The notes below the pieces were generated by a model, which saw only the letters and a list, made by a program, of their open reading frames with translations, did no database searches and was not told where the DNA came from. The position numbers were made by a program, and so were the translations under genes. A stretch of DNA of 39,303 nt from an uncultured Saprospiraceae bacterium (GTDB lineage Bacteria > Bacteroidota > Bacteroidia > Chitinophagales > Saprospiraceae), in assembly GCA_937924145.1 (NCBI GenBank), contig CALDTJ010000514.1, positions 1 through 39,303 of the forward strand, given 5' to 3'. Shown piece after piece: positions 33,518 to 39,303 of this stretch. Numbering within the stretch: position 1 is the stretch's first letter; each line of letters opens with the position of its first letter.

Positions 33518-35719
33518 ATGAAGTTTAAAGGATTTATTTTTTTCGCGCTAACTGCATTAATTTTCCTAGTAGCTGCTAATCAGCCGAAAACGAGTGATGC
33601 TCAGAAAGAAGCGATTTTGATGCAAACCATTATGGCTGGATTGGAGCAATTACACTATGCTCCTCAAGATATTGATGATGACTTTTCCAATAAAGTTTTT
33701 GATTTATACCTAGAGCGAATAGACGGCAACAAGCGTTGGTTGACGCAACCAGATATTGATAAACTATCCGTTTATAAAGATAAATTGGATGACCAAGCTA
33801 AGGGTGGTACTTTCGACTTCTTGAATGTATCTCAAGAGGCTTTGAGTAAGAGTTTAGAAAAAACAAAATTTTTCTATCGAGAAATTCTAGCAGAACCTTT
33901 TGATTTCACAGGTAATGAAACGATTGAGTTAGCTGGTGATAAAAAAGAATATGCTAAAAATGATGGGGAACTAAGAGCCTACTGGGAAAAAGCTATGAAA
34001 TATGAGACTTTAACTCGCTTGGTCAGTAAAATAGAAAAACAAGAAAAAGCAAAAGAAGGGGAAGAAGAATCAGCAGCCGAACCATCTAATGATAAGACGG
34101 TCTTAGAATTGGAAGAAAAAGCAGATGAAGAAGTAGAAATAAAAACAGTCGCAGAATTAGAGGAAGAGTCAAGAAAAGCTGTTTTAAAATTATTTGACGA
34201 TTGGTATCACCGAATGGAAAAGCGTCAACGCAAGGATTATTTAAGCGATTATTTAAATGCTTTTACAAGTGTTTATGATCCACATACTAACTACTTTTTA
34301 CCTGCTGATAAAGAAAATTTTGACATCGGAATGTCTGGTAGATTAGAAGGTATCGGTGCTCGCTTACAAGAAACACCTACGGACGAAACTAAAGTCGTTA
34401 TGGTTGTTCCTGGTGGACCAGCATATAGAGGCAAAGTAATTGAAGTAGAGGATGTGATTGTAAAAGTAGCCCAAGGTGATGATGGAGATTGGATTGATAT
34501 TGCAGGTTGGGACATCAATGATGTTGTAGCTAAGATCAGAGGAAAGAAAGGAACAAAAGTAAGATTAGCTGTTAAAAAAGTAGATGGGTCGATTGTTGAG
34601 ACGACTATTATCCGAGATGAAATTATCATGGATGAAGGCTATGCTAAATCTGCTATTTTAGATTTAGATGGTATTGGTGACAATATTGGGTATATCAAAT
34701 TGCCTCGATTCTACGCTGATTTTAATAAAAGAGATGGACATCAATGTTCTGTTGATGTAGGTATTGAATTAGAAAAATTAAAAGCTAAAAAAGTCAACGG
34801 AATTATTCTTGACTTACGAAATAATGGAGGTGGTTCGTTGAGAGATGTAGTAGATATGTCTGGATTTTTTATCGAAGAAGGGCCAATTGTCCAAGTCAAA
34901 TCAAGACAAGCAAATCCTGAAGTATTAAACGATAGAGATCCTAGTGTTCAATATGATGGTCCACTAATCGTGATGGTTAACTCTTTTAGTGCCTCTGCCT
35001 CAGAAATTCTAGCTGCTGCTTTACAAGATTACGGTCGTGCAGTAATTGTAGGTAGTGATGCTACTTTTGGTAAAGCAACGGTTCAAAGATTCTTTGACTT
35101 GGATAGAGCGATTAGAGGACATAGCGATATCAAGCCATTAGGTGAAGTAAAAGTAACTACTCAGAAGTTTTATAGAATTACGGGTAATTCTAATCAATTA
35201 AAAGGAGTGATTCCTGACATTACTTTACCAGATAACTATGACTATATCCAAACAGGTGAGCAAGAATATGAAACAGCTTTGAGGTGGACAGAAATTGAAT
35301 CTGTCACCCATAATCAAGGAGTTTTCCAAGTAAAGAATAAAGCAGCTTTAAGAACTGCTAGTGAGGGAAGAGTGGCTAATAATGAAATCTTTTCGAAGAT
35401 TACTGAAAATGCTAAACGATTAAAGGCATTGAGAGAAAGTACCACTTACTCTTTAAATATCGAAGATTTCCGTAAGGATAAAGCATCAGATAGAGCAGAG
35501 GCGGACAAGTACAAAGATTTAATGAAAGAAATTGAAGGTTTGACTGTTAGTAATTTGGAAGTTGATTTAGCTAATATCAATTCAGATTCTACAAAAATTG
35601 GTCGTAATGACGAATTTATCAAAGCTTTAAAGAAAGATATTTACATCGAAGAGACCTTGCATATCATGCAAGATTTAGTAAAAGGAAGTACTGCTTTTAC
35701 GAATCCTAGAAAAAAATAA
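33518..35719 (+). CDS. prc: Carboxy-terminal processing protease, S41 family (Prc/Tsp type)
   Basis: A 733-residue periplasmic serine protease. It has an N-terminal signal segment (residues 1-20), a long helical domain with an acidic Glu/Lys-rich insertion (about 175-220), then YDPHTNYFLPADKENF and a PDZ domain (about 265-355, with VVPGGPAYRGK). The S41 catalytic domain has LDLRNNGGGSLRD, SFSASASEILAAALQDYGRA (Ser493) and FGKATVQ (Lys519), and a C-terminal Tsp-type extension follows. The Ser-Lys spacing and the YDPHT block match the E. coli Prc group, which trims and degrades envelope proteins. It is housekeeping in nature and marks the end of the accessory locus. The 286 nt upstream hold two short inverted repeats (33330-33350, 33475-33497) of unknown meaning. 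Confidence 0.93.
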   Translation: MKFKGFIFFALTALIFLVAANQPKTSDAQKEAILMQTIMAGLEQLHYAPQDIDDDFSNKVFDLYLERIDGNKRWLTQPDIDKLSVYKDKLDDQAKGGTFDFLNVSQEALSKSLEKTKFFYREILAEPFDFTGNETIELAGDKKEYAKNDGELRAYWEKAMKYETLTRLVSKIEKQEKAKEGEEESAAEPSNDKTVLELEEKADEEVEIKTVAELEEESRKAVLKLFDDWYHRMEKRQRKDYLSDYLNAFTSVYDPHTNYFLPADKENFDIGMSGRLEGIGARLQETPTDETKVVMVVPGGPAYRGKVIEVEDVIVKVAQGDDGDWIDIAGWDINDVVAKIRGKKGTKVRLAVKKVDGSIVETTIIRDEIIMDEGYAKSAILDLDGIGDNIGYIKLPRFYADFNKRDGHQCSVDVGIELEKLKAKKVNGIILDLRNNGGGSLRDVVDMSGFFIEEGPIVQVKSRQANPEVLNDRDPSVQYDGPLIVMVNSFSASASEILAAALQDYGRAVIVGSDATFGKATVQRFFDLDRAIRGHSDIKPLGEVKVTTQKFYRITGNSNQLKGVIPDITLPDNYDYIQTGEQEYETALRWTEIESVTHNQGVFQVKNKAALRTASEGRVANNEIFSKITENAKRLKALRESTTYSLNIEDFRKDKASDRAEADKYKDLMKEIEGLTVSNLEVDLANINSDSTKIGRNDEFIKALKKDIYIEETLHIMQDLVKGSTAFTNPRKK

Positions 35720-35738
35720 TCACCTACAAAATAGTTAT

Positions 35739-35775
35739 AAAAAGCCCTTTCAGATTATTTCGAAAGGGCTTTTTT
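35739..35775 (+). terminator. Rho-independent terminator after the S41 protease gene
   Basis: A 13-bp perfect stem (35739-35751 with 35762-35774, core GCCCTTTC / GAAAGGGC) with a 10-nt loop, flanked by A and T runs, begins 20 nt after the stop codon. The A-rich left side may let it work in both directions. Confidence 0.9.
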
Positions 35776-35991
35776 ATTGCCTTCTTTTTACTTGCAACCT
35801 ACTATATTTATCGCCTGATTCGTAGCCCCTCAAATAGAATACAACTAAATTATTTTTAAAAAATAAAGAATTAAAATCTATTTAAATTAATAATTTGGAC
35901 TGTTATTCCAAATTCAGAATATATACTAGCATAAAGTACCTTAATTTTATATTTTTACAGAAAATTACCTCACCAAATTAATTCTGTAATT

Positions 35992-37107
35992 ATGATTATT
36001 GGAGTTCCTAAAGAAATTAAAAACAATGAAAATCGGGTAGCATTGACGCCTGCAGGTGTTAGTGCATTGGTTAGTCGAGGACATACGGTATACGTTCAGA
36101 CAAAAGCTGGCGAAGGAAGTGGTTTTCGTGATAAAGATTATAAAGCGGCAGGCGCAAAGATTAAAAAGACCATTGAGGCAACTTACGCTGCTGCTGAAAT
36201 GATTATGAAAGTGAAAGAACCAATTGAGTCTGAATATAAATTGATAAAAAAAGATCAGTTAGTTTTTACTTACTTTCACTTTGCTTCTCACAAGCCATTG
36301 ACTACGGCTATGATCAAAAGTAAGGCAGTCTGTTTAGCTTATGAAACAGTAGAACTACCTAATCGAACTTTGCCCTTATTAGTACCAATGTCTGAAGTAG
36401 CAGGAAGAATGGCGATTCAGCAAGGAGCTAAATATTTGGAAAAACCAATCAAGGGTAGAGGAGTGCTTTTAGGTGGTGTGCCAGGTGTACCTGCTGGAAA
36501 AGTAATGATTTTAGGTGGAGGAATCGTTGGTACACAAGCTGCTAAAATGGCTGCTGGTTTAGGTGCTCAAGTTACTATTCTTGATATTAACTTAGATAGA
36601 TTACGGTACTTATCAGACATTATGCCTGCCAATGTTACTACCCTTTACTCTAATGATTATACTATTCGCCAATTAATTAAAGATAGTGATTTAATCGTCG
36701 GTGCTGTACTAATTCCAGGAGCCAAAGCACCTAATTTGATTACCAAAGATATGTTGAAAGATATGCGTGCAGGAACGGTATTAGTAGATGTTGCTGTAGA
36801 CCAAGGTGGATGTATAGAAACTTGTAAACCTACTACCCACGAAGACCCTACTTATATTATCAAAAATATTGTGCATTACTGTGTGGCTAATATGCCAGGG
36901 GCTGTACCTTATACTTCTACACTTGCTCTGACAAACGCAACACTTTCCTATGCGATACAATTAGCAGATAAGGGGTGGAAGAAAGCTTGTCAAGATAATG
37001 AGGCCTTATCTAAAGGCTTAAATATTATCAATGGAAAAGTAGTATACAAAGGGGTGTCAGATGCTTTTGGACTGAAATATACGGCTGTTGAAGAATTTTT
37101 AAACTAG
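35992..37107 (+). CDS. ald: Alanine dehydrogenase
   Basis: A 371-residue protein of the normal length for Ald. The N-terminal MIIGVPKEIKNNENRVALTP, catalytic Lys75 (IMKVKEP) and His96 (YFHFASH), the NAD-binding ILGGGIVGTQAAKMAAGLGA and the C-terminal VANMPGAVPYTSTLALTNA are all in place. The enzyme interconverts L-alanine and pyruvate plus ammonia with NAD in the cytoplasm. It is a single-gene unit between two strong terminators; the upstream 216 nt after the S41 terminator are very A+T-rich and must hold the promoter, but no clear box is visible. No link to the glycan locus is seen. Confidence 0.97.
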   Translation: MIIGVPKEIKNNENRVALTPAGVSALVSRGHTVYVQTKAGEGSGFRDKDYKAAGAKIKKTIEATYAAAEMIMKVKEPIESEYKLIKKDQLVFTYFHFASHKPLTTAMIKSKAVCLAYETVELPNRTLPLLVPMSEVAGRMAIQQGAKYLEKPIKGRGVLLGGVPGVPAGKVMILGGGIVGTQAAKMAAGLGAQVTILDINLDRLRYLSDIMPANVTTLYSNDYTIRQLIKDSDLIVGAVLIPGAKAPNLITKDMLKDMRAGTVLVDVAVDQGGCIETCKPTTHEDPTYIIKNIVHYCVANMPGAVPYTSTLALTNATLSYAIQLADKGWKKACQDNEALSKGLNIINGKVVYKGVSDAFGLKYTAVEEFLN

Positions 37108-37133
37108 TAGTAAAAATCTTCTTGCAAAAAATT

Positions 37134-37170
37134 AGCCCTTCCGGAAATTTATATTCTGGAAGGGCTTTTT
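37134..37170 (+). terminator. Rho-independent terminator after ald
   Basis: A 13-bp stem with one G-T pair (37134-37146 with 37154-37166, core AGCCCTTCC / GGAAGGGCT) is followed by five T. It lies between the converging genes ald and the minus-strand barrel gene, and it shares the AGCCCTTxC stem with the terminator at 35739. Confidence 0.88.
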
Positions 37171-37267
37171 GTTTGAACACAAATGAAAAAATCGTTAGAG
37201 CGTGTTTAAAAATATTTTTACAATCGTCTCATCTAGGATTTATATTTTTTAGAGCACATTTTTTCTT

Positions 37268-38158
37268 TTACCATGTAAAGAATACCCCAACATTATAAGA
37301 TGGGTTTGCGTAAATAATCCTGCCAGATAATGCAGTACCAACACCTGCAGATATGCCCCAATTGTCTTTGATTTTGTAGGCTATCTCTGGTGAAAAACTG
37401 AAAAACTCTGCATTATTGGCAAATACACTAGTGTTTGTTGATTCTGATGAAGGTATACCATTTTTGAATGACTTCACGCCGATAAACCGAGCAATAGCCG
37501 TAAATCTATCCTTAAATAAATTGACTCCTGCCTCGAATCCATATCGAAATTCATCAGAAAACCCATTTGTTCTATTGTTAAAGCCCACATACACATTGGC
37601 ATAACCATTTGTATTTCCTAATGGAAATCCTGTACCTGCATCAACTTGAATCAATTGATTAAACTCTCCGTCTCCTGTTTGTAAATTACCTTGACTTCCT
37701 CCTGAATCATTCCCTATTGGTAAACCTAAGGTTAAAGTTGCACTTACTGCGATGCCACTTCCTTTGGTCAAGCCATATTTTAAGCTAATATCTGTATCTC
37801 CGATTCCATTAATTGCCTCACCTGCTGCTATTATTTCTCCTGTTGTACCAGATACTTCATTATTTAAGTAAGACCGACTAAAGAATGGGAAATAAACAAT
37901 TGCTGTCAAGCGATCACTTAATCCATATTCTGCATAAAGCGTCGTATTAAATAAACCATTGGTTAAGTTAGGGTCAATTCTACCTTGATCTGTAAAATGC
38001 TGATTGGCAATTAACCACCATTCAGATATTTTTACATACCCTTTTCCTTTTGGCTGAGGCCATCCGCCTCCTGCTTGTAAGGAAAGGGAAACGAATAAAA
38101 AGGATAATAAAACAATTATATTTTTTCCCAACTTTTGGGATTTATTAAAATTAAACAT
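37268..38158 (-). CDS. Outer-membrane beta-barrel protein (MetA-pathway/transporter-like)
   Basis: A 296-residue protein with a signal peptide (about residues 1-29, cut near SLQA-GGG) and alternating amphipathic strands to the end. The final residues VGVFFTW end in an aromatic residue, as outer-membrane barrels do. YVKISEWWLIANQ, YAEYGLSDRLTAIVYFPFF, IGDTDISLKYGL and LTLGLPIGNDSGG match the pattern of the phenol_MetA_deg-like barrel family, whose function is poorly known. It follows the lipoprotein gene at 38187-38867 by 28 nt and is probably its co-transcribed partner. The terminator serving its 3' end is not clear. Confidence 0.75.
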   Translation of the reverse strand: MFNFNKSQKLGKNIIVLLSFLFVSLSLQAGGGWPQPKGKGYVKISEWWLIANQHFTDQGRIDPNLTNGLFNTTLYAEYGLSDRLTAIVYFPFFSRSYLNNEVSGTTGEIIAAGEAINGIGDTDISLKYGLTKGSGIAVSATLTLGLPIGNDSGGSQGNLQTGDGEFNQLIQVDAGTGFPLGNTNGYANVYVGFNNRTNGFSDEFRYGFEAGVNLFKDRFTAIARFIGVKSFKNGIPSSESTNTSVFANNAEFFSFSPEIAYKIKDNWGISAGVGTALSGRIIYANPSYNVGVFFTW

Positions 38159-38186
38159 GATTTTTAGTTTTTAGGTACTTGGTTAA

Positions 38187-38867
38187 TTAGTTGATTGCTC
38201 CGTCTCCTACTTTCACTCTAAAGGGTTTACAGAAATATAATAGATAATCATAGTCTGCTAGTCCTACATTTTCAATTTCATAAGTATGAGCGCCTTCAAA
38301 AACTTCTACTGCGCCCACTTCTAAAGCATCACCAATTGAGTTAGGGTTATTGGTTAAGTAGAGATATAAGCCAGGCAAAGAAGAAGAGGCAACGTAATTG
38401 TCCGCAATATTTAGAACCAATTTTCCATCCACTTCGGAAAGTTCGAAGTCTCCTGCTAAATCATAGAAAGTTGTTGTTTGAATGACCCCTATTCGGCTTG
38501 TTGGCACTTCTACCACTGTCGTCACCATACTTACCTCAATTGTCATTTCTTCCCTTATCGTACGGCCGTCTGCTAAATCAACATCAGCGTAAACAAAGAC
38601 ATTTCCTTGTGCAATTGCTGTTGCTAAACCATTAGCATCAATCGCTAAAATATTTTCATCAGAGCTACTCCATATAATTCTTCCTTCTTCGGTTTCTCCA
38701 ATGTTATTGGTAAATCTAGCCTCAAATTGGAAAGTTTCTCCAACAGCAATAGAGCTAGCTTGTGCAGTGATTCTTAATGTTTCTTCCACCGTATCGAGAA
38801 TAATATCGTCCCCAATACAGGAGCTAAAAAGAATAGCTAATAAAGTTATATAAAAGGTGTTTTTCAT
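38187..38867 (-). CDS. Lipoprotein with BIG2 (Ig-like) and DM13 domains
   Basis: A 226-residue exported protein. A lipoprotein signal ends LFSSC (Cys17 as lipidation site). Residues about 31-115 form a bacterial Ig-like group 2 domain (AVGETFQFEARF, IIWSSSDENILAIDANG, GLATAIAQGNVFVYA). Residues about 133-226 match the DM13 domain (GKLVLNIADNYVASS, PGLYLYLTNNP, YLLYFCKPFRVKVGDG), with the conserved Cys before the last strand. DM13 has been proposed to take part in redox or electron-transfer chemistry on the cell surface. It leads a two-gene minus-strand unit with the beta-barrel gene. No promoter match was found upstream of its start in the 38868-38960 region. Confidence 0.8.
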   Translation of the reverse strand: MKNTFYITLLAILFSSCIGDDIILDTVEETLRITAQASSIAVGETFQFEARFTNNIGETEEGRIIWSSSDENILAIDANGLATAIAQGNVFVYADVDLADGRTIREEMTIEVSMVTTVVEVPTSRIGVIQTTTFYDLAGDFELSEVDGKLVLNIADNYVASSSLPGLYLYLTNNPNSIGDALEVGAVEVFEGAHTYEIENVGLADYDYLLYFCKPFRVKVGDGAIN

Positions 38868-39204
38868 GATAATGAGATTTTTACTTAGTAACGACGAAAT
38901 AATAAGGTCGTCAAATTGGACGAGTTTATTTTGTTCTCAGTTTTCTTTAAAAATTATTTGCATAGCATGTGTTATGGAAATAATTTTTAGGGGAAAATGA
39001 GGGCAAAAGAGACCGTCCAAATGGCGGAGTTATTGTTTTGCCGTTACTTCAATAGGTTTTGTAGATCGGGTGATCTCTAATTTAAATTATAAGCACAAAG
39101 TTATGGAAGAAAAGGAGTGAGGGTATCACAAAAAAATCACAAGGGTATTACATTTTTACTAAATAGATAATCAGATAAAAAATGGATATTATAAAGAAGA
39201 AATA
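38868..39204. other. Intergenic region, no supported gene
   Basis: No convincing coding region is seen on either strand. The longest ATG frame noted is 27 codons (38998 onward on the plus strand), without family features. The first part must contain the promoter for the minus-strand lipoprotein gene, but no clear TTTG / TAnnTTTG pair is present. ACGAC and GTCGT flank 38895-38906 as a short inverted repeat that could be an operator. Confidence 0.5.
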
Positions 39205-39297
39205 TGTCAACGCTTGGATCTGTTGTCCTTCATTAATCCGTTGTATATTTTTATTATACAACGGATTAATGAAGGACAACAGATTTAGATGTTGACA
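39205..39297. repeat. Long inverted repeat (perfect 30-bp arms, 7-nt loop, outer 7-bp arms)
   Basis: The bases at 39218-39247 are the exact reverse complement of 39255-39284, with a 7-nt T-rich loop at 39248-39254. Outside a 6 by 6 nt unmatched stretch (39212-39217 and 39285-39290), TGTCAAC (39205-39211) pairs again with GTTGACA (39291-39297). There is no T-run after the right arm, so it does not look like an ordinary terminator. It may be a palindromic repeat element, a MITE-like remnant or a structured transcript. Confidence 0.85.
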
Positions 39298-39303
39298 AAA
39301 CTA

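Noticed and set aside
34291-34629. A 112-codon open frame on the minus strand
   Set aside because: Antisense to the PDZ part of the S41 protease, low-complexity Ser/Thr/Pro composition, no start context.
38998-39081. A 27-codon frame as a small gene
   Set aside because: No family resemblance, no clear ribosome-binding context, and length within chance expectation.
39205-39297. Integron attC site
   Set aside because: The outer TGTCAAC / GTTGACA pair recalls core sites, but the consensus RYYYAAC / GTTRRRY is not met and the perfect arms lack the extra-helical bases typical of attC.
1-39303. CRISPR arrays, tRNA or rRNA genes, insertion-sequence transposases
   Set aside because: No regularly spaced repeats, no tRNA cloverleaf or rRNA stretches and no transposase-like protein were recognised by eye.

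Overview
The window is A+T-rich and reads as a chromosomal segment of a Bacteroidota bacterium. A Saprospirales-like or flavobacterial-like lineage is plausible, but the genus cannot be named from the sequence. The evidence is the low G+C, starts preceded by A-rich sequence instead of clear Shine-Dalgarno sites, occasional matches to the Bacteroidota promoter (TTTG / TAnnTTTG), an SSC-type lipobox, and the gene families present.

Positions 1-33231 are one long same-strand accessory locus for making and acylating a cell-surface glycan. Its core is five MBOAT O-acyltransferase genes (1-1295, broken by a frameshift; 16806; 20515; 25213; 30021). Each is followed at once by a membrane-anchored SGNH/DltD-like gene (1300, 18238, 21990, 26691, 31436), usually with translational coupling. 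Around these pairs lie four stand-alone acyl carrier proteins (11417, 11678, 24756, 28595), two FkbH-like HAD-IIIC enzymes (8822, 22888), two SAM methyltransferases (10570, 27645), a MaoC-type hydratase (28849) and an SDR ketoreductase (29278). No ketosynthase or acyltransferase typical of a polyketide synthase is seen. The simplest reading, which is inference, is a Dlt-like relay. Small acyl groups (glyceryl, perhaps O-methylated, and hydroxy- or enoyl-type) are built on ACPs in the cytoplasm, passed through the membrane by MBOAT proteins and placed on glycan outside by the SGNH partners.

The same locus carries glycan-assembly enzymes: DPM1-like GT2 enzymes (2191, 13257) next to GT-C membrane glycosyltransferases (2944, 4874, 14084), a GT4 (7589), an exostosin-like GT47 (19325), a GT2 that seems to use a CTG start (32353), an FkbM methyltransferase (15805) and two polytopic SGNH proteins (6366, 11938). 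A Rho-independent terminator at 25048-25075 splits the locus into at least two transcription units.

From 33518 on the content is ordinary: a Prc/Tsp-type S41 protease with a strong terminator, then alanine dehydrogenase (ald) with a strong terminator. Facing these on the minus strand is a two-gene unit for a BIG2-DM13 lipoprotein and an outer-membrane beta-barrel. The last 100 bases hold a perfect 30-bp inverted repeat with a 7-nt loop and an imperfect outer extension, which no gene explains.
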